Source: Sphingomonas edaphi (lineage in GTDB: Bacteria; Pseudomonadota; Alphaproteobacteria; Sphingomonadales; Sphingomonadaceae). Taken from it: a stretch of 64,000 nucleotides of DNA. The stretch is taken from positions 149,453 through 213,452 of the forward strand of contig NZ_QXTF01000004.1 in NCBI RefSeq assembly GCF_003583725.1, given 5' to 3'. Below the pieces are notes generated by a model. It saw only the letters and a list, made by a program, of their open reading frames with translations, searched no databases and was not told the origin of the DNA. The first letter of the stretch is position 1, and every line of letters begins with the position of its first letter. The position numbers were made by a program, and so were the translations under genes. Below, one piece after another: positions 9,585 to 17,917 of this stretch.

Positions 9585-10601
9585 TCAGTGGAACTCCGGC
9601 GCGCGAACTTCGCCGCTCAGTAGCCGCCTTAAACCGAGCGCGACACAGTCCTTAGGGTGCTCGGCGACAAACGTTCGAACCTGCGTATGCTGAGAAATCT
9701 CTTCAGCTAGCTGCGCAACCAAACTTCCTCCTCCGGTCAATGTGATGCCGTTCTCAAGGATGTCCTGCGCAATCTCCGGCGGAGCCTCGTGCAATTGAGC
9801 CCTGATCCCTTCGACGATTTGCATGATGTGCTTCGTCCAGACCGAGTGCAGGCTTGCAACCGGGATGGTGCGCACACGCGGGAGTCCCGTAACAATGTCT
9901 AGCCCTTTTACACTCACGCTGGTGTCGGTGAGCTGGCCCGCGTAAATTTCGGAGAGCTGCAGCTTCAGCTTCTCAGCTTCCATCGCTCCGATCTGGAACT
10001 GATGCCGAGAATGCAGTCTCTCCGACAGCGCCTTGTTCAAGGCGTTCCCGCCGCCACGAACAGAATTAAGCAGGCAGAACCCTCCCAAAGCAATGACTGC
10101 AATTTCGGTGGTTCCTGCGCCGCACTCGACGATCATACGAGCGCTCGGTTGTTCTAAATCCAAACCCAAGCCTAGTGCCGCCAAATAGGGCTCCGGGATC
10201 AATCTCGGAGTTCCGAACCCAGCATCAATCGCAGCGGTCTTTAAGGCGCGCTGCTCGGCTTGGGTGGCATCGGCGGGGATGCCAATGAACGGTTTGATCC
10301 GTCCAAAGCGACGACGCCCTCCTAAAGAGCGACGCACGAACCGCAGGTAGTCTCGCGCTGCGGTCATGTCGCTCAACACGCCGTTCTTTAGAGGATGAAC
10401 AATCTTTAGGGGCCGAGCAACCCTGCCCTCGTAATTGCTTGCTTCGTCGCCTGCTGTGATAAAGCGCGGAACGGCGTCATAGCCTTGGAAGCAGCAGACC
10501 GAAGGCTGATCGAATACGATCCCCGTTCGCGAAGACACCGCGCGCGTGTTCGCAGTTCCAAGATCGATCCCCACCATTGCAGCGGACTGGTTGCTACGCA
10601 T
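9585..10601 (-). CDS. MreB/Mbl family actin-like protein (second-copy type)
   Basis: The 338-residue actin-fold ATPase shows phosphate-1 GIDLGTANTRAV (residues 11-22), phosphate-2 VECGAGTTEIAVIALGG and the adenosine loop LTGGGSLVAQL. In standard MreB phosphate-2 begins with VDIGGGTT; here Asp is replaced by Glu and the second Gly by Ala. It has no mreC, mreD, mrdA or rodA neighbour, so it is probably a paralogue rather than the main rod-shape gene. It should polymerise under the inner membrane if active. The start at 10601 has only a distant AAGG; ATG at 10577 is an alternative. Confidence 0.85.
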   Translation of the reverse strand: MRSNQSAAMVGIDLGTANTRAVSSRTGIVFDQPSVCCFQGYDAVPRFITAGDEASNYEGRVARPLKIVHPLKNGVLSDMTAARDYLRFVRRSLGGRRRFGRIKPFIGIPADATQAEQRALKTAAIDAGFGTPRLIPEPYLAALGLGLDLEQPSARMIVECGAGTTEIAVIALGGFCLLNSVRGGGNALNKALSERLHSRHQFQIGAMEAEKLKLQLSEIYAGQLTDTSVSVKGLDIVTGLPRVRTIPVASLHSVWTKHIMQIVEGIRAQLHEAPPEIAQDILENGITLTGGGSLVAQLAEEISQHTQVRTFVAEHPKDCVALGLRRLLSGEVRAPEFH

Positions 10602-10786
10602 CGTTCGATTACTGCCTTGATCTGCGCCCGGCTTCTGGGCGGTTTCTGGCTAGGACATCCAGGTTGAATGCATCTCGGCGGCGCCTCAGGAGACGCCCAC
10701 GCGTCATTGGGTACCTGCTTAAGGGAGGCTACGCCATTGAAGAATGCATGAAGCCGCGACTGAAGCGCAGTGCATCAGTTGGCCAG

Positions 10787-12208
10787 CTAGGCTCGCTCAA
10801 ACGCCGCTGAGCGATCCTTGGAAGCCCTTACGCGGCGGATCAGCGCATAAATAGCAAGCCCCGCCAAGTTCCAGATCAGGAACCAGAACTTCGTCTGCTC
10901 CGGCAGGCTGAAGAAAAGATAGACGCAGCCTCCGATGGCAATCGGTCCAACGAGCCAGGCGGCTGGCGTCCGAAACCCCCTCTCAGCATCCGGCGAACGG
11001 CGGCGCAGGATTAACATACACGCAGCCACAGCAGCGAACGCCACGAGGGTGCCCGCATTTGCCAAGGCCACAATCTCGTCAAGCGGGAAGAAAGCGGCGA
11101 TTATGCTCACAATCACGAAGGTAAAAGCCGTGGTACGGGCTGGCGCGCCCGAACGGGAAACTCGGGCCAATGCTTTAGGCAATAACCCGTCGCGCGCCAT
11201 TACGAAGAAGATGCGGCTTTGGCCGTAAAAGAAAGCGAGGATCACCGTGGGCAAAGCGATTACCGCGGAAAGGGCGAGGAAGTGCGCCGCGGCAGACTGC
11301 CCGATTTCTCTCAGGATGAGCGCGAGCGGCTCAGGGCTATTGGCGAAGTGGGTGAAGGAAGTGGCGCCTAAGGCTACCGCTGCAATCACCGTATAGATCG
11401 CTGCGCAAGCCAGCATCGAGCCTACAATGCCAATGGCGAGGTCGCGCCTTGGATTTCGGGTTTCCTCAGCCGCCGTGGCGATGGCGTCGAAACCATAAAA
11501 CGCCGAAAAGATGATGGCGGCTGCGGCCATGATGCCCCGCTCAACGCCATCTGGGCTCACGGTTTTCGAAAAACCGTATGGGTTGAATGGTTGCAGGTTT
11601 GCCCCGTCGAAATGTGGAACAGCAACCACAACGAACATGACGAGCGCGGCAATCTTTAGCAGTACCAGCACGGCATTAAGCGTTGCGCTCTTGCGCGTTC
11701 CCGCGAGCAGCATCGCAGCGACCACCGCAATGATGAAGACCGCCGGGATATTGACCAGGCCGCCCGCGTGTGGGCCCTGCATCAGGGCCATTGGCATTCC
11801 GGTCCACGCGTGAAGCAACGGCGCGGCATAACCCGACCAGCCCACCGCCACGGCGCTTACGACCAGACTATACTCGAGGATCAGGCTCCACCCGATAACC
11901 CACGCAACAGCCTGCCCCATGACGACATAGCTGTAGGTGTAGGCGCTCCCGGAGGCTGGAATCATCGATGCCGTCTCAGCGTATGCGAGCGCTGCGCACG
12001 CGCATACGAAGCCCGCGATCGCAAAGGAGACGAGCACGGCGGGGCCAGCCTTATCTGCGCCGACCCCAATTAGCGTTAGGATGCCGGTGCCGACGATCGC
12101 TCCAACACCGAGAAACACAAGGTGCGGCCAACTCATTGTACGAGCCAACCGGTTCGTTTGTCCCGCCGAGTGCTCCCCAAGTTCCTTCCGAACGTTCCAG
12201 TTCTTCAC
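10787..12208 (-). CDS. APC superfamily amino-acid permease
   Basis: The 473-residue protein has twelve or more membrane helices. The N-terminal block LVFLGVGAIVGTGILTLIGV is the APC helix-1 signature, followed by ALAYAETASMIPASGSAYTY. FYGFDAIATAAEETRNPRRD is the helix-6 to cytosolic-loop signature. GTG at 12208 follows GAAGGGGG and is chosen over a longer frame to 12508, which has no homology. A 32-residue membrane microprotein lies 35 bases upstream in the same direction and an Lrp regulator is divergent, so amino-acid-dependent control is likely. The substrate is unknown. Confidence 0.9.
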   Translation of the reverse strand: MKNWNVRKELGEHSAGQTNRLARTMSWPHLVFLGVGAIVGTGILTLIGVGADKAGPAVLVSFAIAGFVCACAALAYAETASMIPASGSAYTYSYVVMGQAVAWVIGWSLILEYSLVVSAVAVGWSGYAAPLLHAWTGMPMALMQGPHAGGLVNIPAVFIIAVVAAMLLAGTRKSATLNAVLVLLKIAALVMFVVVAVPHFDGANLQPFNPYGFSKTVSPDGVERGIMAAAAIIFSAFYGFDAIATAAEETRNPRRDLAIGIVGSMLACAAIYTVIAAVALGATSFTHFANSPEPLALILREIGQSAAAHFLALSAVIALPTVILAFFYGQSRIFFVMARDGLLPKALARVSRSGAPARTTAFTFVIVSIIAAFFPLDEIVALANAGTLVAFAAVAACMLILRRRSPDAERGFRTPAAWLVGPIAIGGCVYLFFSLPEQTKFWFLIWNLAGLAIYALIRRVRASKDRSAAFERA

Positions 12209-12243
12209 ATCGCCCCCTTCGATACTAGTCGGCTGGCGAGCGC

Positions 12244-12342
12244 TTAGTTGGCGATGAGTATGCTGGAGACGATTACCGCCAGCAGCGAAGCGGCGAAAAA
12301 CGCTCCGAAGATATAGGCCTGGGAGTTTTGAGACTGTGTCAC
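12244..12342 (-). CDS. 32-residue single-pass membrane microprotein
   Basis: A GTG codon follows a strong ribosome site (AAGGAG, seven-base spacing) and opens a 32-codon frame ending in TAA. The product has a polar N-terminus (VTQSQNSQAY) and one hydrophobic helix (FGAFFAASLLAVIVSSILIA). Third codon positions are mostly G or C, like the neighbours. It lies 35 bases upstream of the permease start on the same strand, so they are probably co-transcribed. By analogy with small subunits such as KdpF or AcrZ it may bind and stabilise the transporter, but that is inference; I do not recognise the family. Confidence 0.7.
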   Translation of the reverse strand: MTQSQNSQAYIFGAFFAASLLAVIVSSILIAN

Positions 12343-12432
12343 GGCTATTCTCCTTCAGCAGAGCTTCCAAAAGCACGGATGCTCGCGGGAGCCATGATAC
12401 GCATCGTGCCGCTGCAGGTGGCACCAAAGCCA

Positions 12433-12457
12433 TTGACGGATTCCGCAGATTCTGCGG
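12433..12457 (+). promoter_or_regulatory. lrp promoter element and 15-bp palindromic operator
   Basis: TTGACG (12433-12438) starts exactly 35 bases before the A of the lrp ATG (12468). A perfect palindrome CCGCAGA-T-TCTGCGG (12443-12457) lies between it and the start. Its size and place fit an Lrp/AsnC-family site for autoregulation and perhaps for the divergent permease operon. The -10 element is not clear. Confidence 0.5.
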
Positions 12458-12467
12458 TCTATGGCGC

Positions 12468-12947
12468 ATGGACCCGCAGGAATCGCTCGACACCATCGAT
12501 CGGAACATTCTCCGAGTGCTTCAAGGCAACGGTCGCATTACCAATCAAGCGTTGGCGGACCGAGTGCACTTGTCTCCCAGCGCGTGCCTCGCTCGTCTGA
12601 AGCGTCTCGAGCACGCGGGCGTAATACAAGGTTATCACGCGCGATTAGATCCTTATCGGTTGGGAATAGGACTGGTGTTGTTCGCGGAGGTTCAGCTGGA
12701 AGGCCGTCAGCCGGACGAGCAGGCACGATTTGAGGCTGCCGTAGCGACGCTCCCCAATGTGGTTGAAGTGTCGGACGTCAGCGGTGACGTCGACTACATT
12801 CTCAAAGTGGTTGTTGCCGATATGCCCGAGTGGACCAGGCTTAAAGAAGAACTTGTCAGCGGGGAGCTGGGTGTCCGCCGCATTACGACCCACGTGCTAA
12901 TGCGAAAGCCCAAGATTTTTACCGGCTATCCCGTCGCGGGTTCATGA
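12468..12947 (+). CDS. Lrp/AsnC family transcriptional regulator
   Basis: The 159-residue protein has an N-terminal helix-turn-helix (LDTIDRNILRVLQ, then ITNQALADRVHLSPSACLAR) and a C-terminal RAM/ligand domain. In the latter, VVEVSDVSGDVDYILKVV carries the G-D-Y-D-like effector loop of Lrp proteins. ATG at 12468 is chosen because family homology begins there; the frame is open further upstream without support. No Shine-Dalgarno precedes the start, so it may be translated from a near-leaderless mRNA. It is divergent from the microprotein/permease operon, its probable target. Confidence 0.9.
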   Translation: MDPQESLDTIDRNILRVLQGNGRITNQALADRVHLSPSACLARLKRLEHAGVIQGYHARLDPYRLGIGLVLFAEVQLEGRQPDEQARFEAAVATLPNVVEVSDVSGDVDYILKVVVADMPEWTRLKEELVSGELGVRRITTHVLMRKPKIFTGYPVAGS

Positions 12948-12962
12948 CAGCCGGAAAGACGA

Positions 12963-12999
12963 TGGCGGCCAACTTGAGTCGTGTAGCTGTCGGCCGCCA
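12963..12999. terminator. Inverted repeat between convergent lrp and DUF4142 genes
   Basis: TGGCGGCC (12963-12970) and GGCCGCCA (12992-12999) pair perfectly over 8 bp around a 21-base loop, between stops at 12947 and 13009. There is no immediate T-tract on either strand, so it is a plausible bidirectional end structure only. Confidence 0.4.
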
Positions 13000-13008
13000 G
13001 CGCGTAGG

Positions 13009-13575
13009 TCATTTTGGCAATGCGTTGAGCTTATCTAGGTGGCCCTGTACCGTAGGCAGGACGTTGCTTGCGAACTCTTTTAACTGGGGCGAAGTACCGC
13101 CGGCTACGTAGTTGCTCAGGACTTGGACAGCCTCTTGGTGAGCGGCAATCTGCTGGCTGACATATAAGCTGTCGAAATTGCTTCCTGCCGCGTTCAGCGC
13201 TTCAAGGTCGGCCTTTTGCTTCGCGCTCAATGAAGCCAGCGGAGTAAATGACGGGGTCGATGCGCCCGCGGCTACCTTGAGGTCTTCACCGGCCTCCTTG
13301 TGATCCGCAGAGATCATCGCAGCCAGTGCTTTCAGATCAGCCGAGGTAGCCTTGCTCGCGGCCAAGTCTGCGCTCTCGACTTCAAACCTTCCACCGCCCG
13401 CAATGGCATTCGCGAAGTCGGCGTTGCCCAGCGCTGCACCTGCGCCGCCCGTTGCGGCGCTACCCGTCTCATTGAGCTGGTTTGACGCATTCAGCTCGGA
13501 TGTCGACGGCTCTTTCTTGCAGCCGGAACTCACGATGGCGAGGCTGGTGGCGGCGGCGATGATCAGCAGTCGCAT
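13009..13575 (-). CDS. DUF4142 lipoprotein
   Basis: This 188-residue exported protein has a signal peptide ending in VSSGC (lipidated Cys about residue 19), a low-complexity linker, and a ferritin-like helical DUF4142 domain. The domain contains FANAIAGGGRFEVESADLAA, MISADHKEAGEDL and YVSQQIAAHQEAVQVLSNY. Such proteins occur in envelope and stress contexts, without a known reaction. GGAGAAG precedes the ATG. It may be co-transcribed with the DUF3597 gene upstream, although a strong hairpin separates them. Confidence 0.85.
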   Translation of the reverse strand: MRLLIIAAATSLAIVSSGCKKEPSTSELNASNQLNETGSAATGGAGAALGNADFANAIAGGGRFEVESADLAASKATSADLKALAAMISADHKEAGEDLKVAAGASTPSFTPLASLSAKQKADLEALNAAGSNFDSLYVSQQIAAHQEAVQVLSNYVAGGTSPQLKEFASNVLPTVQGHLDKLNALPK

Positions 13576-13614
13576 GAGAACTTCTCCGTTTATTGGAAAG
13601 CAACGTGGCAGCCC

Positions 13615-13650
13615 GGGCGAGGCATCGGGGGGATGACCGACGCCTCGCCC
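13615..13650 (-). terminator. Strong intercistronic hairpin
   Basis: GGGCGAGGC (13615-13623) and GCCTCGCCC (13642-13650) pair over 9 bp, and an inner TCGG/CCGA stem extends it past one mismatch. It sits between the DUF3597 stop and the DUF4142 start. There is no T-tract on either strand, so it may be an mRNA-stability or partial-termination element. Confidence 0.5.
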
Positions 13651-13658
13651 CCAACCAT

Positions 13659-14063
13659 CTAATCGGTCAGGCCGGCGGGAACCTTTCCGCCATTAGCGGC
13701 CAATTGCCGCATCACTTCCTTCTGCAGCCACATGTTCATCTCGGCACTGCCGTCTTTCTCGCCGGTGTAGCCAAGCTCGGTCGCCAGTTCCTTGCGATTG
13801 GCTAAGCTTGAGTCCATGTCGAGGAGCTTCATGAGATCGACAATAGACGTCCGCCAGTTGAGGTCGGGATTGCCTTTTGACGCTGAGATGCTCGTCAAAA
13901 CCTGCTCGACATCTACCTGTTCCGGCGCCTCCATCGTAGACGCAGGTGCAGGTGCGGCGGTAGTCGTCGGCGATCCGCTCGGAACCGAAGAGCCGGTTGG
14001 GACGGGCGCGGCCTCAGCCTTCTTGCCGAAAATTGCGTCTTTGATCTTGCCGAAAATACTCAT
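13659..14063 (-). CDS. DUF3597 domain protein
   Basis: The 134-residue protein begins MSIFGKIKDAIFGKKAEA, the family's usual amphipathic start. An Ala/Pro/Thr/Ser linker (about 18-45) follows, then the conserved helical domain with DLNWRTSIVDLMKLLDMDSS, ELATELGYTG and MNMWLQKEVMRQLAANGG. No signal peptide is evident. The function of the family is unknown; proteins of this type are common in sphingomonads beside stress genes. GGGAGAG precedes the ATG. A DUF937 gene lies 29 bases upstream on the same strand. Confidence 0.85.
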   Translation of the reverse strand: MSIFGKIKDAIFGKKAEAAPVPTGSSVPSGSPTTTAAPAPASTMEAPEQVDVEQVLTSISASKGNPDLNWRTSIVDLMKLLDMDSSLANRKELATELGYTGEKDGSAEMNMWLQKEVMRQLAANGGKVPAGLTD

Positions 14064-14092
14064 GGTCTCTCTCCCACAAATTCAAATTTATC

Positions 14093-14683
14093 TTATCGGC
14101 CCAGATACTTGCCGGCGGCGCCGATCAGGTCGTCGAGAATGCTTCCAGACCCGGCAGGCGATCGCGGCGCGCTTGCCAAGCCACTGTCGGACGCTGGTTG
14201 CCCGCCAAGAATGCCGCCAAGCGCCCCGCCAAGCCCGCCTTGACCCTGGCCCGCCTGTTTCATGACGTAGCCAGCCGCGATCATGGCAAGGATTGGCAGC
14301 ATTTTCTTGAGGAGCGATGGCTCCACGCCGGATTGGGCCGCCGCGCTGGCGGCAACGGCTCGACTCCCGTCTTTGGAGCCGAAGACCTGTCCGAGAATCT
14401 GGTTGCCCTTTTCAACCTCGGTGGGCTCGCTGGAAGTGACATTGTCGAGCAGGTTTCCACCGCCCAGTCCGCCAATACTGCCCAGCAGTCCACCCAGGCC
14501 GCCGAGACCAGGGAACGCGCCCGCGGCCTGAGCTTCAGGCGCACCGACCGGGTTTTGAAATCCGGACAAGATGGATGGCAATAAAGCTGTAGCACCGGCT
14601 TGCGCTGTTGCAGGGTCGACGCCTAACTCGCGCGAAACCGCCTCTATGGCGTTCGTTTGCTGCAGCATTTGTTCGATGTTCAT
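14093..14683 (-). CDS. DUF937 (YidB-like) protein
   Basis: The 196-residue protein has a helical start (MLQQTNAIEAVSRELGVDPA), glycine-rich stretches (FPGLGGLGGLLGSIGGLGGG), a helix pair ending in LLKKMLPILAMIAAGYVMKQ, and more glycine-rich sequence. The C-terminal LDDLIGAAGKYLG is typical of DUF937/YidB proteins. The biochemical role is unknown. AGGAG lies eight bases before ATG. It probably heads a small operon with the DUF3597 gene. Confidence 0.82.
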   Translation of the reverse strand: MNIEQMLQQTNAIEAVSRELGVDPATAQAGATALLPSILSGFQNPVGAPEAQAAGAFPGLGGLGGLLGSIGGLGGGNLLDNVTSSEPTEVEKGNQILGQVFGSKDGSRAVAASAAAQSGVEPSLLKKMLPILAMIAAGYVMKQAGQGQGGLGGALGGILGGQPASDSGLASAPRSPAGSGSILDDLIGAAGKYLGR

Positions 14684-14771
14684 GGCCCCGCTCCTGTCGC
14701 GAAATAAGTTCGCTCAGGACATACGTTTGGGGCCAGCAATAGTTCAGAGCGCGACCGAAATCAGGCGCACT

Positions 14772-14972
14772 TCAATCGACGATAAACGTCACTGCGAGCG
14801 TGACACGCCATTCGGTAACCGAATTGTCGCGGACTACTGCTTTGGTGTCTTTGACCCAAGCGCCCTCAATATTATCAAGTGTTTCGCCTACTTTAGCGAT
14901 GCCGCTCCGAACGGCGTCTTCGATCCCGCTCGTTGAGCTCGCTACAATCTCGATAGTCTTGGCGACTGCCAT
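14772..14972 (-). CDS. Dodecin family flavin-binding protein
   Basis: The 66-residue protein matches dodecin: VAKTIEIVASSTSGIEDAV, then IEGAWVKDTKAVVRDN and WRVTLAVTFIVD. Dodecins form hollow dodecamers that store flavins between paired tryptophans; Trp38 here fits the stacking residue. CGGAG lies seven bases before the ATG. It lies 88 bases upstream of the DUF937 gene on the same strand, and its neighbourhood of stress and envelope genes fits a protective flavin store. Confidence 0.93.
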   Translation of the reverse strand: MAVAKTIEIVASSTSGIEDAVRSGIAKVGETLDNIEGAWVKDTKAVVRDNSVTEWRVTLAVTFIVD

Positions 14973-15222
14973 CTGTTTTCTCCGATACCCTAGCGTTTGC
15001 GTCGTGCCTAATCATCCCGAGCTAAGACTGATGACATATCGCTCAAACCGTCACGGCCCCCGCATTTGCGAGGCCAACGCTGCCTTTCTGGGCGTTGCGG
15101 CACGCGCAATCATACAACGTGAACTGATGCCAGAGTAGCGAAATGGTTCAGGTCATCCGGAAGTTGAGACCCTGAAACTCATCCTCGCCATCGATGCCGA
15201 GCGATTACTCGTTCTCGGTCGT

Positions 15223-16212
15223 TCACTTCTTGTCCGCCGCCCAGACTCCCGTGATCGTCCCCCAAAGCTGACTGAACGGGTTGATGTACGGCGCTTTGAA
15301 CGAGGCAATTAGTTCGCTCGCCTGCGGCCCAGTAAAATAGCCTCCAAACCAGCTGTCGTCCGTCGACCCCGGCACATCGAACTTGCCGGTGAAGGTGGTG
15401 CTTCCTGCCGAGTAAACCGTGTCGCGGAACCGATATTCGCCCAGCGGATGCAAATCCCAGCCGTCGCTCACGGAAGGATTCATCACACCGCTCAGCGCCC
15501 CACTAGCAAAGTTGAAGCTTAGATCCACTGTCCCGTAAATGTCGTAGTGGTCGCTGCTCACCCCACGAACCTGGCCTGCGTACCCAGCCGAGCCCGTAAC
15601 TGGTATTTCGCCAGCGAGTGTCGGAATCCCGTACGCGAAGACGCCCCGGGACATTATGTCATTGCCTTCGGCATCCTTCGTGTAACCGGACCAGCTGCCC
15701 AAGCTCGAGTAAGTCAAGTTGTCGTCGAATTCAGGCCAGGTAAGCGTCACCCTCAGATCTTGAAGCTCGCCGCTGTCTCCCTTTGTGACCGTGTTGTACG
15801 TGCCGGTGAAATTGATCCAACCGGACTCGTCGTATGAGCCATTTCCTCCTAATGTGACGAGGCGGCCGGTTTCGAAGTCCGGTATAGAAATCGTATAGAG
15901 CCCATCGGCAGCCGAATAAGCGAATTGGACGTCGTCGGCGCTGAGCTTGGTGGGTCCAACCGGCCAACGCTCCGGAGAATAGTCCGACTGCCCTCCCGCA
16001 CTGACCACAACAAACGGCAGATTGCTCTGCAAGCCGATGCTCCCATCCGGAATAGGCGGCGGACCCGGTGGCGGCGGCGGAGGTGGCGGCGGCGGTGGCG
16101 GTGGCGGTGGCACAGTGGCGACTCCTGCGCCGCTTCCCCCACCTCCGCAGGCCGTGAGCGCAATTGCTGCTCCGAACAGGCCGACCAGCTTCAATCGCGA
16201 TAAACCAGGCAT
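15223..16212 (-). CDS. Transferrin-binding-protein-like surface lipoprotein with polyproline linker
   Basis: The 329-residue product has a signal peptide and lipobox (AIALTACGGGG), then a run of 15 prolines plus GPPPIP. A beta-rich domain follows, with repeated NFTGTY / TFTGKFDVPG / SWFGGYFTGPQASELIAS motifs. The last motif is characteristic of the small TbpB-like beta-barrel of solute-binding lipoproteins (GxFxGPxAxEL). Ligand unknown. ATG at 16212 has GGAG seven bases upstream; an ATG at 16314 is in frame but lies before the signal peptide. The proline tract is coded by CCN repeats and could vary in length by slippage without loss of frame. Confidence 0.75.
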   Translation of the reverse strand: MPGLSRLKLVGLFGAAIALTACGGGGSGAGVATVPPPPPPPPPPPPPPPGPPPIPDGSIGLQSNLPFVVVSAGGQSDYSPERWPVGPTKLSADDVQFAYSAADGLYTISIPDFETGRLVTLGGNGSYDESGWINFTGTYNTVTKGDSGELQDLRVTLTWPEFDDNLTYSSLGSWSGYTKDAEGNDIMSRGVFAYGIPTLAGEIPVTGSAGYAGQVRGVSSDHYDIYGTVDLSFNFASGALSGVMNPSVSDGWDLHPLGEYRFRDTVYSAGSTTFTGKFDVPGSTDDSWFGGYFTGPQASELIASFKAPYINPFSQLWGTITGVWAADKK

Positions 16213-16367
16213 CGGAATCTCCGTTCGCAAAATCCATGCCGGATTTTGCTCAACGAAGGTCCAAAGGCGATGAAGATGTCCTGATGAAGAACCGATGATC
16301 TGGCGATGCGGCATTTATGCTTCGCGACGAGCTGCCCTCTCGCAACTGGCCCATCAACTCGAGTTCG

Positions 16368-17261
16368 TTACCCCACCTGGCAAATTTCGCGAACGCTATT
16401 CCTTAGCCAGCGATGGGCCGGGTCGCCCTCGAGTCGAGGATGCCAAAGCAGCGAAATCGTGAATTCCGGTGCGAGGACGGGTAGCGCGAACGTCTGCATA
16501 TCCGCCCGCATTTGCTCGGTATGTCGTTCCGGTACGGTTGCGATCAAATCTGAACCACGTGCCAACGCCAATGCGGCGGAAAAACCGTCGACGGTGACAG
16601 CGACGTCACGAGCGTATCCCGCCTCTGCAAGCCGATCGTCGACACCGCCGAGGTCGATCCCCTCCCTCCAGGCGATTACGTGCCTCGCCTCTGCGTAGCC
16701 CTCGATCGTTAGTCCTTGGCGCACAAGCGCATGGCCTGCGCGAGTGACAGCAACATACCTGTCGGAAAACAGCGCTTGAGCCCGAACCTCGGGCCCTATC
16801 GAGGCAGCAACAACCCCGGTCTCCAGATCGACCGTACCGTCGCGAAGTCCTTGGCTGCTCTTATCGAGCTTACGAACGAAGCGAAGCTGAACACTGGGCG
16901 CCTCCTCACTCACTTTCTGGATCAGGCGCGGGCCGAAAGTTTCAGCGAACCCATCGCTTGCCCTGATGGTGAACGTTCGGTGCAAGGTCGCCAATTCCAG
17001 TCCGTCGGACGGTCGAAGGAGCACTTGAGCCTCTTCCACGAGCTCTCGTACCTTGGCCCTCATTTCCTCAGCACGCGGCGTGGGAACTAGACCTCTCCCC
17101 GCTCGAACCAGGATCTGGTCCCCGGTAACATTACGGAGTCGGGCCAAGGCCCGGCTCATCGCAGATGGACTTAATGCCAACCGTTTTGCCGCGCGGGTGA
17201 CGTTGCCCTCGTCGAGGAGGACGTCGAGGGTTTCCAGCAGGTTCAAATCAGGCCTGAACAT
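16368..17261 (-). CDS. LysR family transcriptional regulator
   Basis: The 297-residue protein has the LysR winged helix at 5-65 (LNLLETLDVLLDEGNVTRAA, LALSPSAMSRALARLRN) and a periplasmic-binding-protein-like effector domain after residue 90. ATG at 17261 gives the standard LysR beginning (FRPDLNLLETLDVLL); a start at 17291 is possible. It is divergent from the cupin/MFS/hydrolase genes, its likely targets. Confidence 0.92.
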   Translation of the reverse strand: MFRPDLNLLETLDVLLDEGNVTRAAKRLALSPSAMSRALARLRNVTGDQILVRAGRGLVPTPRAEEMRAKVRELVEEAQVLLRPSDGLELATLHRTFTIRASDGFAETFGPRLIQKVSEEAPSVQLRFVRKLDKSSQGLRDGTVDLETGVVAASIGPEVRAQALFSDRYVAVTRAGHALVRQGLTIEGYAEARHVIAWREGIDLGGVDDRLAEAGYARDVAVTVDGFSAALALARGSDLIATVPERHTEQMRADMQTFALPVLAPEFTISLLWHPRLEGDPAHRWLRNSVREICQVG

Positions 17262-17368
17262 TGCATTTTGATAAGGCGTTTTACGCAACAATGGAATGCA
17301 ATTGATGCGCCTTCTGCAATGTAGGTCGCGGGATTATCCGAGGTCGGCGAACACATTGGAGACCCGCG

Positions 17369-17917
17369 ATGGCGAAGACTGCGTTGGAAGCATTTGTTGC
17401 GGATGTGCGCAGCGTATGGGGTCCGATCAACTCTGACCTGGTGCGCCAAACTCAAGAATGGATGAACCGCCTCACTTCGGCGAATGAGAAAGAAGATTGG
17501 CTAGCCTCGCTTCTCAGCGAGCGACCGGCCACGCGCGAGCTTCACCGAGATCCGTCCCATGGCTTCATGCTCCTCGCCCATGGTGAGCAGGCCGGCCTTT
17601 ACCGCGCGCCCCACGATCATGGCCGCGCATGGGTCTGCTACGCCGTCCAGTCCGGCGAGCTAGAAATCAGCACCTACGTGCGCGTTCCATGGGGCGATGG
17701 ATCGCGACTGGTTCGGCGCGAAACACACATTCTTCGCCCCGGGCACGCACGTCTCTATTTTCCCGGGGACATCCACGACACGCGCTGCCTGACTGAACAG
17801 GCTCTGGTCTTCCGCTTTACCGAGCGTGATCTGCGGCATGAGGATCAAGTGGAAAACAAGCTGACCCGGTTCATCGAGCAGGATGGCCATTGGGTTTCCC
17901 CGCCAGTCGTCGCATGA
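17369..17917 (+). CDS. Cupin protein, cysteine-dioxygenase-like
   Basis: The 182-residue single-domain cupin has the metal-site motif YRAPHDHGRAWVCYAVQSGE near residues 75-95 and a second histidine motif LYFPGDIHDTRC near 130. This matches the cysteine-dioxygenase-like beta-barrel proteins that use a three-histidine Fe(II) site. The substrate cannot be assigned. GGAG lies eight bases before the ATG. Its stop overlaps the start of the MFS gene (ATGA). The operon is divergent from a LysR regulator. Confidence 0.75.
   Translation: MAKTALEAFVADVRSVWGPINSDLVRQTQEWMNRLTSANEKEDWLASLLSERPATRELHRDPSHGFMLLAHGEQAGLYRAPHDHGRAWVCYAVQSGELEISTYVRVPWGDGSRLVRRETHILRPGHARLYFPGDIHDTRCLTEQALVFRFTERDLRHEDQVENKLTRFIEQDGHWVSPPVVA

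Noticed and set aside
14800..15138. 112-codon plus-strand frame after dodecin
   Set aside because: It is antisense to dodecin for much of its length and shows no recognisable domain or ribosome site.
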